Shown here piece by piece: positions 44,574-54,351 of a stretch of DNA of 64,000 bases. This DNA is from Anaerofustis stercorihominis DSM 17244 (lineage in GTDB: Bacteria; Bacillota; Clostridia; Eubacteriales; Anaerofustaceae). A program made the position numbers and the translations under genes. Below the pieces are notes generated by a model that saw nothing but the letters and a program-made list of their open reading frames with translations, was not told where the DNA came from and searched no databases. The stretch is from assembly GCF_000154825.1 (NCBI RefSeq), contig NZ_DS560015.1, forward strand, positions 521,052 to 585,051, given 5' to 3'. Every line of letters starts with the position of its first letter. The first letter of the stretch is position 1.

Positions 44574-47170
44574 TTAACTAAACTGCGCACCCAGTTTATC
44601 ATATATCTCATCCATATTTATAGGTTTACCTATGTGGTCATTCATACCGCTTTCAATACTCTTTCTAACGTCACTTTCGAATACATTTGCCGACATTGCG
44701 ACAATGGAAACAGTCTTGGCATCTCTTCTGTCAAGCTTCCTTATCTCTTTCGTCGCTTCATAGCCGTTCATAACCGGCATTTGGATATCCATAAGAATCA
44801 AGTCGTAATATCCCTCTTTAGAACCTGCAAACATATCGACGGCTTCTTTTCCGTCTTTTGCTTTTTCAACTTCGGCACCGTTCATTATCATAAGTTCCGA
44901 GGCTATTTCAAGATTGAGGTCATTATCTTCCGCAATTAAAATTCGTTTTCCAGCAAAGACATTTCCAGCAAAGCCGTCTTTCATGACTTCATAAGTTTCA
45001 TTATGGTTCTTTGCGTTTTCAATGGCTTCAACGATAGTGGATTCGAATAAAGGTTTGTTTATAACTCCGTTTGCCCCTACTCTCAAAGCTTCTTCTCTTA
45101 TTTCTTCCACATCATAAGCTGTTATGAGTATTACGAGGATATCTTTATCCTCTGCAATTTCCCTTATCCTTCTTGTAGTTTCGATACCGTCTATATAAGG
45201 CATTTTCCAGTCGATAAGACACACATCGAATTTATCATTTTCTTTTATGGACTCTTCTATTTTCTTTATTGCATCAAATCCGTTATCTACCCAGTCGGCA
45301 TTTAATCCGATTTTATTTAAAAGAGATTTTGTATTTGTACAAGTTTCGATATCATCATCCACAACGAGTACATTCAAATTCCCCAAATCCGATTTTCTTA
45401 TAGGTTTTTGGTCAAGGACTTTTTTAAAAGGTATTTGGACTATAAAATCACTTCCCTCGCCCTCTTTGCTTTGTACACTTATTTCTCCTCCCATAAGATG
45501 AGCAAAACGTTTAGAAATAGAAAGTCCGAGCCCCGTTCCTCCGTAGCGTTTCGTTATACTGTCATCTTCCTGCTCAAAGGCATTGAAAATCTTATCCGCA
45601 TTCTCTTTTTTGATACCGCAGCCGTTGTCAATGACTTCAAACTTAAGTATGTCTTCATCAGTACTGCTTTTTACCAATGTTATTTTAAATTTAATCTTTC
45701 CGTTATCAGGAGTAAATTTAAGCGCATTTGAAAGCAGGTTACCCAAAATTTGATTTAATCTCAAAGAATCGCCATTGAGCTGTTCGGGGATATCGCCGAT
45801 CAAAATCGTTTCATAATCTATGTTTCTGGCTTTTGCCTGAGTAAAATAAATAGAAGTTATGGACTCGATAAATACTCTGAAATTGAACTTCTCATTCTTT
45901 ATTTCAACTTTGCCGCTCTCGATTTTAGCCATATCCAAAACATCATTTACAAGGACAAGGAGATGCTTATTTTATTGAGGCAGTCAAGTTCTTTTTTTTC
46001 GTCTTTAATATTTTGTATGGCGATCAAAGTCATTCCCGTGATACCGTTAAGAGGTGTCCTTATTTCATGAGACATCCTAGATAAGAATTCACTCTTTGCG
46101 ATACTCGCTCTTTCTGCATTGTCAAGTGCATTTTCGAGTTTTCTCTGCATATTTTTTCTTTCCGTTTCATCGGTGAATACTGTGATCACAACGGGGATAT
46201 CCTTATCCCGTACGTAGTAATATTCGAGAAGTATGTTTTTCTTTTCATTTGTATTGGGATTTGTATAAATAAAAGAATAACTCCAATTCGAATCAACATT
46301 CTTCTCAGATAAGTCTTTAAGATATTCTATCTCTTCATTATTTATATATTCGCTGATCACACCAAAATCAGAAGATAATAATTCACGACCATCGAAACCC
46401 AATATATTTTTTATATTATCGGATATGTAATCATCTTCTTCATTTTTAAGATTTTTTATATAAAAAGCATTGTCTATATTTTTTGAGACTATATCGAAAA
46501 GCTTATTTTTGTAATTGATAAGTTCATGCTGCTTTGAAATAAAATATTGATAAACCGCTACTGCTACTAAAGTCAATATCAGCACAACTATCGATAAAAA
46601 AACAGAGACATTTTTATTATATATGGCGGTTTCGGTGATTTTATTAAATTTATTTTCCGCAGAGACCAAAATATTATCATTTAAATCTTCCATTTTTGAA
46701 TAAAGCGAATTTAAATTTTTATTTTGAAAAGCTTCCATTTCTTCGTAGCTTCTGTCTCCGGTTTTACCATAATCAATGACCGCAATGTGTTCCTTTTTTA
46801 TTTTGGAAAAAATATTATAGAGTTCGGCTGCTTTACCTTTTGAAATAAGAGTCTTTTCTTCTATTTCCTTTATACTTTTTTCAAGTTTGGGATAAAGACT
46901 TTCCATGGATTTTTCCATCCTTGAAGTTTCCGCATTATTATTGTTATATAAAAGCTTTTCGGAGTGTATCCTCATTTCTTTTATATAGGTTTCAACATCA
47001 CCCGAAGCTATGATGACTTTCAGGGGATGTTCCCGCATACTCTCGACCTGATTAATAATCTTATTGGAATTAATTAGATTGGAAACGAAAAGAACAATAA
47101 CAAATAAAACCACAGCAAGCCCTGCGATCCATGTTATCTTTCCGTTTGATATTCTCTTTTTTCTATCCAC
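44574..47170 (-). pseudogene. Hybrid sensor histidine kinase, frameshifted inside the HisKA domain
   Basis: Two frames together match the intact paralogue at 41782-44400. The N-terminal part (from 47170) has a membrane helix, helical sensor, second membrane helix, PAS domain and HisKA with [13 protein letters not shown], and then ends after NKISISLSL. From about 45965 a second frame continues with [21 protein letters not shown], HATPase (NLLSNALKFTP, GGTGLGLS) and two intact receivers (DWKMPYIDG, DIQMPVMNG). About four codons (SSKH-like) are missing at about 45960. The sequence AGCATCTC at the junction is consistent with a short deletion between two 8-nt repeats. If real, the fragments could not form one working kinase. 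Confidence 0.85.
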
Positions 47171-47287
47171 ACCTATTGTCCTCTTTCATAATAATACTTT
47201 AAACCACATATTATACTAATATATTCATTATAGCCTCTTTATTCTATATTGTAAATCATAAAAAATTATTTCTAAAGTATATTTATA

Positions 47288-47321
47288 AATAAAAAAGAGC
47301 AGTATGTAACTGCTCTTTTTT
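47288..47321 (-). terminator. thrS terminator
   Basis: GAGCAGT (47297-47303) pairs with ACTGCTC (47309-47315), with A's and T's extending the stem. It lies just past the thrS stop on the minus strand. Confidence 0.8.
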
Positions 47322-47327
47322 TATATG

Positions 47328-49241
47328 CTAAATACTTTTTTCTTCTATTTCTTTTACTGCTTTATTTATAAACTCGTCTACACTCATTGCACCGAGGTCT
47401 TCCCCGTCTTTTCTTGCACGAACGGATATGACGCCATTTTCCATATCTCTGTCCCCGGCGATTATCATATAAGGAACCTTTTCAAGCTGAGCTTCTCTTA
47501 TCTTATATCCCATTTTTTCGCTTCTGTCGTCTATTTCACATCTGATACCCTTTTGTTCAAGCTTATCTTTGATACCTTTTACATATTCAAGATTTCTGTC
47601 CGTAATAGGAATAAGTTTAGCCTGAACGGGAGCTAACCATAACGGGAATGCACCAGCAAAATGTTCCGTTAAGATACCTATGAAACGTTCTATGGAACCG
47701 AAGATAACTCTGTGTATCATAACAGGTCTGTGTTTTTCGCCGTCATGACCGATATAAGTAAGGTCAAATCTTTGAGGCATTTGGAAGTCAAGCTGTATAG
47801 TACCGCACTGCCATGTCCTTCCCAGACAGTCTTCCAAGTGGAAGTCCAGTTTCGGTCCGTAGAATGCACCGTCGCCTTCGTTTACCACATAGTCCATACC
47901 CTTTTCTTCCATAGCTTCTCTTAGAGCTTCCGTAGCCATGTTCCAGTCTTCGTCCGAACCCATCGAATCGTCGGGTCTTGTTGAAAGTTCAACGTGATAT
48001 TTAAATCCGAACATATTATATACATAATCGATAAAGTCGATAACACCTATAACTTCTTCTTTGATTTGTTCGGGAAGCATGAATATATGAGCATCGTCCT
48101 GAGTAAAAGTCCTTACTCTCATAAGACCGTGAAGTGCACCGGATAACTCGTGACGATGTACCTGACCCATTTCCCCTATCCTTAGAGGTAAATCTCTGTA
48201 CGACCACATCTTTCTTTTATAAACAAGCATAGAGCCTGGACAGTTCATAGGCTTGATTGCATAGTCGTTATCGTCTATCCTAGTAAAGTACATGTTGTCT
48301 TTATAATGATCCCAATGTCCGGAAGTATGCCAAAGCTGTTCGTTTAATATAAGAGGAGTCTTGATTTCCTGATATCCTCTTTTTCTGTGTTCTTCTCTCC
48401 AAAAGTTTTCAAGCTCGTTTCTTATAACCATTCCTTTCGGAAGGAAGAACGGGAAGCCCGGACCTTCTTCGCAGATCATGAATAAGTCCATATCTTTGCC
48501 GATTTTTCTGTGGTCTCTCTTCTTTGCCTCTTCAAGCATAGCAAGGTATTCTTCGAGGAGTTTTGCTTTAGGGAATGAAATCCCATATACCCTTTGAAGC
48601 ATTTTTTTGTTGCTGTCCCCTCTCCAGTATGCACCTGTCGTAGAAAGGAGCTTTATCGCCTTTACCGGCTTTGTGTTAAGTAAATGAGGTCCCGCACAAA
48701 GGTCGGTAAACTCTCCTTGTTTATAGAAAGAAATTATGCTGTCTTCGGGTAAATCTTCTATCAATTCCACTTTATAATCTTCATTTGCCTCTTTTTCAAA
48801 TCCGATAGCTTCTTTTCTTGGTAAAACGAATTTTTCGATAGATAAGTTTTCCTTAACTATTTTCTTCATTTCAGCTTCGATTTTTTCAAGGTCATTTTCC
48901 GTTATGGGAGTTTCTATATCGAAGTCATAGTAAAATCCGTTATCTATACTCGGTCCTATGGCAAGTTTTACTTTGTCGCCGTAAAGTCTCTTAACAGCCT
49001 GAGCCAATATATGACTGGTCGTATGCCAGAATGCTTTTTTACCCTCAAGGTCATCGAATTTATAAAATACGATACTTGCGTCTTTATCTAAAGTGGTTCT
49101 TATATCCACGATTTCGTCATTAACTTTTGCGCATAAAACGTCTCTTTTAAGTGCGGGAGATATACTTTCGGCAATATCCAAAACGCTTACGCCGTTTTCA
49201 AATTCTTTTATGTTTCCGTCCGGAAATGTTACTTTTATCAT
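47328..49241 (-). CDS. thrS: Threonine-tRNA ligase
   Basis: 637 residues, normal length. Domains in order: TGS (1-60), the editing domain (about 65-220, with HTTSHILAQAVKRLYG and the HxxxH/Cys-type site ending in CAGPHLL), class II catalytic core (about 250-530, with the MNCPGSM motif, RVRTFTQDDAHIF and GSIERFIGILTEH), and a C-terminal anticodon-binding domain (535-637). An AGGAGG site precedes the ATG. I see no T-box in front; the upstream 200 nt contain repeat copy D instead. Confidence 0.98.
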   Translation of the reverse strand: MIKVTFPDGNIKEFENGVSVLDIAESISPALKRDVLCAKVNDEIVDIRTTLDKDASIVFYKFDDLEGKKAFWHTTSHILAQAVKRLYGDKVKLAIGPSIDNGFYYDFDIETPITENDLEKIEAEMKKIVKENLSIEKFVLPRKEAIGFEKEANEDYKVELIEDLPEDSIISFYKQGEFTDLCAGPHLLNTKPVKAIKLLSTTGAYWRGDSNKKMLQRVYGISFPKAKLLEEYLAMLEEAKKRDHRKIGKDMDLFMICEEGPGFPFFLPKGMVIRNELENFWREEHRKRGYQEIKTPLILNEQLWHTSGHWDHYKDNMYFTRIDDNDYAIKPMNCPGSMLVYKRKMWSYRDLPLRIGEMGQVHRHELSGALHGLMRVRTFTQDDAHIFMLPEQIKEEVIGVIDFIDYVYNMFGFKYHVELSTRPDDSMGSDEDWNMATEALREAMEEKGMDYVVNEGDGAFYGPKLDFHLEDCLGRTWQCGTIQLDFQMPQRFDLTYIGHDGEKHRPVMIHRVIFGSIERFIGILTEHFAGAFPLWLAPVQAKLIPITDRNLEYVKGIKDKLEQKGIRCEIDDRSEKMGYKIREAQLEKVPYMIIAGDRDMENGVISVRARKDGEDLGAMSVDEFINKAVKEIEEKSI

Positions 49242-49321
49242 TTTATTTCCTCCTTTTATTAGGAAAGATTAATACCCTTACCTAACAAAAAAGTATATCA
49301 AAATATGCTGTTAAAGTCAAT

Positions 49322-49515
49322 ATAAAGGGGTTTTAAGGTTTCGCCATATGACCTTACATTCTGTAGGGTTCCACCCTACGACCCGCCATTTTTTGCTTGT
49401 CCAAAGAATGGAAGAAACGACCCCGCTGGGCGCGGTGCCTTACTACGCTTCTTGATTTTCTAAGTAATGCTGCCCGCATTCCTTGAAAAAGAAGCTACCC
49501 CTACCATTTTATAAA
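49322..49515. repeat. Intergenic repeat copy D upstream of thrS
   Basis: The 46 nt at 49460-49505 align without gaps to 19306-19351 of copy A with about three quarters identity (shared words CCCGC and AGAAGCTAC). A hairpin TGTAGGG...CCCTACG lies at about 49360-49380. GAAACGACCCCGCT and the following CGCGGTGCC are the reverse of modules in copies A, C and E. The flanks are unrelated. Confidence 0.6.
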
Positions 49516-49744
49516 AAAGATATAACTTAAAAAAATAAAAGCCTTATATGATTTATTCTCTGAAAATCCCCAGTAAGATACATTATAAATTTATTTTAAA
49601 GTGTTTAATACGCCTATTTATACATTAAATAAACTATTTATTTATAAAATATTCTTTAATATCTAACCTTTTTATTCTTAGTTATAAATACAAAGAAAAT
49701 TTATCTGAAAAATCTTCATTTCCTTTATTTCAGCTCAACTTTTT
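49516..49744. other. A+T-rich spacer between repeat D and the XRE gene
   Basis: About 230 nt, strongly A+T-rich, without ORF or recognisable signal. It is the 3' side of the XRE gene. Confidence 0.4.
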
Positions 49745-50059
49745 TTAATAATTAAGATTATCAATCAATATTTTTCGTTCTTCTTTTGTACAGTCTTTAA
49801 ACAGTAAATCAATCTCCCTGATTGTTAGATACATAGACCTTTTTCCCAAATCCAAATCTAAAAGATCATCCAAACTTACATTTAAAACATTTGCAATATT
49901 TACTATAGTCTGGAGTGATGTCTTTTCATTTCCATTTTCTATGTGACTAAGGTGACTTACTGACAAGTTCACGTACTCTGCTAATTTTTCCTGTGTAACA
50001 CCTTGTTTTTTTCTTTCCTCTTTTAACCTTTTTCCTAGTTTTCTATAGTCTATTTTCAT
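49745..50059 (-). CDS. XRE family helix-turn-helix regulator
   Basis: 104 residues. A helix-turn-helix spans residues 9-62 (LGKRLKEERKKQGVTQEKLAEYVNLSVSHLSHIENGNEKTSLQTIVNIANVLNVSLDDLL), the standard XRE/Cro pattern. A short C-terminal helical part follows (CTKEERKILIDNLN). It is standalone, flanked by two repeat copies, and not paired with a toxin or phage lysogeny gene here. The target is unknown. Confidence 0.9.
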   Translation of the reverse strand: MKIDYRKLGKRLKEERKKQGVTQEKLAEYVNLSVSHLSHIENGNEKTSLQTIVNIANVLNVSLDDLLDLDLGKRSMYLTIREIDLLFKDCTKEERKILIDNLNY

Positions 50060-50217
50060 TCACTGCACCATATTATTTGTTTAAATTATCATTTATAATT
50101 ATTTTATCATTTTTCTTGAACAAAACAGGAATGTATACATTCCATTTCAAATATTATTTGAGAAATAAATGTATCCAAAGAAGGCTATTTCTAAAAACTA
50201 TCCGTAAAACTTATATT

Positions 50218-50545
50218 TTACGGGGGCTTGGTAGCATTTTTCACAAGAAACACGGGAAGCATCTTCTATTGATTTGCTAATATGCCTAAAGCAACATTTA
50301 TATGTTTCTTTATTATATACCGAAAATCTTTAAAACTGCTGATGTACTACCCTTACATAAAATGTTTATATTAAATCAAAGTCAACAACTCTCTCAGGTA
50401 ATTTGCGGGTGAACGACTTCGGTAAGTTAAAGATCTTTTTTGCCGAAGGCTAAGCCGCCGCAGCTAGTGGAGCCCTTTATTCTAAATCTTTGGGCGAGCA
50501 AAGATTTAGCGGGGTGTAAGGGGCGGAGCCCCTAGATACTTGCTT
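50218..50545. repeat. Intergenic repeat copy E upstream of the HD-domain gene
   Basis: The block 50388-50465 matches copy A 19451-19525: CTCTCAGGTAA, GCGGGTGA, AGTTAAAGATC and TTTTGCCGAAGGCT are shared, then CGCAG. TTTGCTAATATGCCTAAAGC at 50273-50292 matches the arm core of A (19030-19050). The end AAGGGGCGGAGCCCCT hairpin (50518-50533) corresponds to the GGGAC hairpin at the outer end of copy A. It is a shorter, rearranged copy. Confidence 0.65.
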
Positions 50546-50597
50546 TTAATAAAATGATTATTTATAATGAAACATATTAAATAAAACGGAGAGAAAA

Positions 50598-51197
50598 ATG
50601 GATAAAAATAGGATAGATAAGCAGTTTGAATTTTTCAGAGAAATAGATAAAGAAAAGTTTATCGAAAGACAGACATATTTAACGGGCGCAAAGAGGAAGG
50701 AAAACGACGCAGAACACGCTTGGCATATGACTATAATGACTTTTTTACTGAGCGAATATGCAAACGAAGAAATAGACGTACTGAAGACGATAAAAATGTT
50801 ACTCATTCACGATATAGTGGAAATAGATGCGGGAGACACTTTTGCCTACGACAAAGAGGGACAAAAAACACAAAGAGAGCGTGAAGAAAAAGCGGCAAAG
50901 AGGATTTTCGGACTTCTCCCTTCCGACCAAGGAGAAAAACTAATGGCTCTATGGGAAGAATTTGAAGAGGGAGAAACAAAGGAAGCAAGGTTTGCACATA
51001 CAATGGACAATATCCAGCCTATGATGTTAAATGCTGCAAACGACGGCAAAAGCTGGCAGGAATGGGGAGTAAAACTCGAACAAATACTTAACAGAAACAC
51101 AAACACAAATAAGGGTTCCGAAGTATTATGGGATTATGCATATAACAACTTCATTCTTCCAAATGTTGAAAAAGGCAGGATAAATGGTGAAGAATAA
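50598..51197 (+). CDS. HD-domain hydrolase
   Basis: 199 residues with the metal-binding HD pattern: H in AEHAWHMTIM near residue 35, HD in LLIHDIVEIDAGD near 74, and a final Asp in HTMDNIQPMML near 133. The closest recognisable relatives are the YfbR-like/5'-deoxynucleotidase group, although substrate is not fixed by sequence. GGAGAG lies 6 nt upstream of the ATG. Confidence 0.88.
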   Translation: MDKNRIDKQFEFFREIDKEKFIERQTYLTGAKRKENDAEHAWHMTIMTFLLSEYANEEIDVLKTIKMLLIHDIVEIDAGDTFAYDKEGQKTQREREEKAAKRIFGLLPSDQGEKLMALWEEFEEGETKEARFAHTMDNIQPMMLNAANDGKSWQEWGVKLEQILNRNTNTNKGSEVLWDYAYNNFILPNVEKGRINGEE

Positions 51198-51558
51198 TAT
51201 AATTTTGATTATATAAAAATATTTATTATCATATACATTCATATTTCTTATAACTTATTTTTTAATATATACCAACAAAATAAGTTTCGTAATGTGATTT
51301 ATTTAAAATAATCATAGGCTAATTGTTATAATACTTATTTTATCTTAATCATATTTTAAATAAGTTAAGATACGATTATATTTTATTAATATATATAATT
51401 TACGGTAAAAAAAGTTAAATGATTAAAATATATAATTTTAAAATCCCAAGCTAATTATATTATCAATAAAAATAATAAATCAAATAATGTATAAATAAGA
51501 CCTATCCAGTCATTATTTATATCAAGTAACAGATTTACTCAATAATCTTTGTTTTTTA
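51198..51558. other. A+T-rich intergenic stretch, nothing recognised
   Basis: About 360 nt between the HD gene and the trpS promoter, almost without G+C. No ORF, no T-box motif and no stem-loop with a T-tail was found. It is not part of the repeat family. Confidence 0.5.
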
Positions 51559-51587
51559 TTGAAAATAAAGAGAAATATTGTTATTAT
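51559..51587 (+). promoter_or_regulatory. trpS promoter
   Basis: TTGAAA (51559-51564), 17 nt, TATTAT (51582-51587), about 55 nt before the start codon. There is no room for a T-box leader. Confidence 0.5.
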
Positions 51588-51642
51588 TAATAATTATAGT
51601 AAAAGCATAAAATCAAATTTAAATATATTCAGAGGTAGGACT

Positions 51643-52644
51643 ATGTCAGAAGATAAAAAAACCATACTAAGCGGTATCCAATCCAGCGGAGAATTTACAA
51701 TAGGAAATTATTTCGGAGCGATAAAGAACTGGGTAGAACGTCAGGACGATTATAACTGCATTTATTTCATAGCCGATATGCACGCAATAACAGTAAACCA
51801 AGTTCCGGCGGATTTAAGAAGAAGAAGTTTTGAATGTGCGGCAATGCTCCTTGCAAGCGGTATTGACCCTAAAAAATCTCTTTTATTCATTCAGTCTCAC
51901 GTTCCCGCTCACGCAGAACTTCAGTGGATACTTAACTGTAACGCTCACATGGGAGAGCTTTCGAGAATGACTCAATATAAAGATAAATCCAAGAGTCAGG
52001 GAGAAAATATAAAAGTGGGACTATTCGACTATCCCGTACTAATGGCGGCGGATATACTTCTTTATCAGGCAGACCTCGTTCCCGTCGGAGACGACCAAAA
52101 ACAGCATTTGGAACTTACAAGGACAATAGCCAACAGATTTAACAATAACTACTCTCCTACTTTCAAAGTTCCCGAAGGTTACTACGGAGAAAACGGAGCA
52201 AGGATAATGTCGCTTCAGGATCCTTTAAAGAAGATGTCAAAATCCGATGAAAATAAAAACGGATTTATTTCTATGATAGATAGTAAAGATGTGATAATGT
52301 CAAAATGCAAAAGAGCGGTAACGGACTCGGATATGAACATCATTTACGATAAAGAAAATAAACCAGGAGTATCAAACTTGCTTGAAATATACTCCTGTGC
52401 GGCAAATAAAACTATGGAAGAAGCGGTAAAAGATTTTGAGGGCAAAAACTACGCATACTTTAAAAATGCGGTGGGAGAAAGTATTGCAGACAGACTCTCT
52501 CCTATCCAAAACGAATTTGACAGACTATGCAAAGATAAGACTTACGTCAACGAAGTTTTGAAAGACAGCAGAGACAGTGCCTCTTATATAGCTAATAAGA
52601 CACTCAGAAAAGTAAAGAAAAAAGTAGGTTTCTACAGCTTATAA
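51643..52644 (+). CDS. trpS: Tryptophan-tRNA ligase
   Basis: 333 residues from ATG at 51643, chosen because AGAGGTAGG lies just upstream and the product then starts KTILSGIQSSGEFTIGNYFGAI, the class I HIGH-like region (TIGN). An in-frame ATG further upstream lies inside the promoter. Other blocks: DMHAITV near residue 45, the KMSKS signature (KKMSKSDENKNG) near 195, and FPVLMAADIL-like DYPVLMAADILLYQ near 128. Charges tRNA-Trp in the cytosol. Confidence 0.97.
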   Translation: MSEDKKTILSGIQSSGEFTIGNYFGAIKNWVERQDDYNCIYFIADMHAITVNQVPADLRRRSFECAAMLLASGIDPKKSLLFIQSHVPAHAELQWILNCNAHMGELSRMTQYKDKSKSQGENIKVGLFDYPVLMAADILLYQADLVPVGDDQKQHLELTRTIANRFNNNYSPTFKVPEGYYGENGARIMSLQDPLKKMSKSDENKNGFISMIDSKDVIMSKCKRAVTDSDMNIIYDKENKPGVSNLLEIYSCAANKTMEEAVKDFEGKNYAYFKNAVGESIADRLSPIQNEFDRLCKDKTYVNEVLKDSRDSASYIANKTLRKVKKKVGFYSL

Positions 52645-52650
52645 AAAATA

Positions 52651-52679
52651 AAAGGAGTAAGTACGATTACTCCTTTTTT
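52651..52679 (+). terminator. trpS terminator
   Basis: AAAGGAGTAA (52651-52660) and TTACTCCTTT (52667-52676), followed by TTT. Confidence 0.8.
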
Positions 52680-52740
52680 AATGGATAAAAATATGATGCA
52701 GAAACAAAAAAATACTAAGAAAACCAAATAAAAATGATTT

Positions 52741-52961
52741 TTTTTGTCTGAAATACTAAAAGACAAAGAAACCATGTACGATTATAAGCATGGTTTTAGT
52801 GTCAAAGAAGTAAAATTTAGATTAATAAACGGCTTTGCAGGTATGAAAATGACGGGTTCGGATTAATGGTCGCAAAAATTAACGAAGAAGGTAAATTCAT
52901 AGGTCAGTGTGGTCTTACAATGCAGGATTATAAAGGCGAAAGCACATCTAATATAAGATAA
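52741..52961 (+). pseudogene. GNAT acetyltransferase fragment with frameshift
   Basis: One frame reads EILKDKETMYDYKHGFSVKEVKFRLI...MKMTGSD-stop. After a one-base shift the next frame reads GFGLMVAKINEEGKFIGQCGLTMQDYKGES. Together they match the first half of RimJ/RimL-type GNAT proteins (the ETMYxYxH and GxFIGxxGL motifs). The N-terminal start and the C-terminal acetyl-CoA half are missing. A decayed remnant. Confidence 0.7.
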
Positions 52962-53083
52962 CTGTTTAATAATATTTTCAAAACAAGGAATAATTAAAAA
53001 AGCACAAAGAAATAATTGAAAATCTTTTTATGTATAAAATTTATTAAATTCAAATAGAGCCAAGATAGGATTATCCTATCGAA

Positions 53084-53434
53084 CTATACAATATCCTCAC
53101 CCAATAAGATTTTGGGCATCGTAGTAAGACAACGGTTCCATCTTTTATAAAATTTCTCCAATCCAAGCTTTGAAACTCGGGCATGAGTTTCTTCATCCTC
53201 CAGAGTCCAATGCAAAATATATGTAACTTTACCTACCCATTTAGTAAGACGGATAGGTGGTTCACCTTCCTTGACTGCATTAAAATCTTTTTGGCGGTGT
53301 GTACGTTTGATATACTTCACATCTATAACACCTCTCTGAGAAAGATAAAACTCGGCAACCTCTTTCATTAAAGTTTCTATTTCATCTTGTTTGTTGATTT
53401 TCGCTTCATAAATGCAGATTTCATTAAACATCAA
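53084..53434 (-). CDS. Small dimeric alpha/beta-barrel-like protein
   Basis: 116 residues. The pattern NEICIYEAKINKQDEIETLMKEVAEFYLSQRGVIDVKYIKRTHRQ... resembles antibiotic-biosynthesis monooxygenase/dimeric alpha-beta-barrel proteins (strand, helix, then a strand with GVxxxxYxxR). The second half has a VTYILHWTLEDEETHARV helix. AGGAGG precedes the start. A palindrome 14-33 nt upstream suggests its own repressor. The enzymatic role is not known. Confidence 0.65.
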   Translation of the reverse strand: MMFNEICIYEAKINKQDEIETLMKEVAEFYLSQRGVIDVKYIKRTHRQKDFNAVKEGEPPIRLTKWVGKVTYILHWTLEDEETHARVSKLGLEKFYKRWNRCLTTMPKILLGEDIV

Positions 53435-53447
53435 AAGACCTCCTTTA

Positions 53448-53467
53448 AAAACATATAGCTATGTTTT
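53448..53467. promoter_or_regulatory. 20-bp palindrome upstream of the alpha/beta-barrel gene
   Basis: AAAACATA (53448-53455), TAGC, TATGTTTT (53460-53467). It ends 14 nt before the start codon, overlapping or next to the likely -10 region, so it is a candidate repressor site (for example MarR- or HxlR-type). Confidence 0.45.
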
Positions 53468-53767
53468 CATTCTAGCATGAGCCATTTGGTAATGTCAAAC
53501 AGCTCACTTAGTTACGTTACTTTATGTTAACTTATAACCATATTTGTTCACTTAATCACTATTACCCTTAAACGGGATGTATCAAAATGCTGATTTAACA
53601 GGATTTTGATTTGAAAAAATCAACTTATGACATCCGGATAATTATTGTTTTTTATTATATTACTTCGTTTTGTTGAAACAGAATATAACATTAACAATAA
53701 AGCAACTGATAATTGTAAAGATATTGATATTATATATAAAACTTTTTAATTATAATACTCCTATATT

Positions 53768-54265
53768 TTAGACTATTTCATACCTATAAACAAAATCATC
53801 CATATAAAAACCACTGCCTATATCATTTTTTTCTTCTCTAATTTTAACGAAACCAAAATGCTCATATACATTTATAACGGGATTATTCTTATTCACATTT
53901 AAAGTCACACCTTTAAGTCCACACATTCTTGCTTTATCTATAATAAAATCAAGCATTTCTTTTGAATACCCCTTCCCCCTGTTATCTTTACCTAGATAAA
54001 ACTTGCTAAGATACATACATTCACCTTTAGGATAAAAAGCTATAAAGCCTATCCTTTCATTAAAATCATCCAAAACAAAATAATAGTCATATCCATCATT
54101 TAACTGTGAAGTGATAGATTTTACACTTTGAAATTTTTCTATCATATAATCGTTTTGTGAACTTCCTATTATAGGGTCAAAATATTCTTTTACTATATTT
54201 GAAGCAAATACCGAAAGCTCTTTTATCTTATCTTTTTCATTTATATTTATTTTATCGATTGTCAT
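53768..54265 (-). CDS. GNAT family N-acetyltransferase
   Basis: 165 residues from ATG at 54265, preferred because GGAG lies 6 nt upstream; a start 42 nt earlier lacks a site. The GNAT core is visible: YYFVLDDFNERIGFIAFYPKGECMYLSKFYLGKDNRGKGYSKEMLDFIIDKAR (strands 2-4 and the acetyl-CoA loop RGKGYS), then VTLNVNKNNPVINVYEHFGFVKIREE. Substrate unknown. It is upstream of nothing obvious on the minus strand. Confidence 0.88.
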   Translation of the reverse strand: MTIDKININEKDKIKELSVFASNIVKEYFDPIIGSSQNDYMIEKFQSVKSITSQLNDGYDYYFVLDDFNERIGFIAFYPKGECMYLSKFYLGKDNRGKGYSKEMLDFIIDKARMCGLKGVTLNVNKNNPVINVYEHFGFVKIREEKNDIGSGFYMDDFVYRYEIV

Positions 54266-54351
54266 ATTGTTCTCCGTATACTGTTTCATATCATAAATAT
54301 TAATCAAAATAATATTTTAATTATACCATTCATGCGTTTATGTACTGATTT

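Noticed and set aside
49425-49445. GGCACCGCG on the minus strand upstream of thrS, reminiscent of a T-box
   Set aside because: It lies inside repeat copy D, which recurs away from tRNA-ligase genes. The rest of the T-box (AGGGTGG, specifier stem, antiterminator) is not seen.
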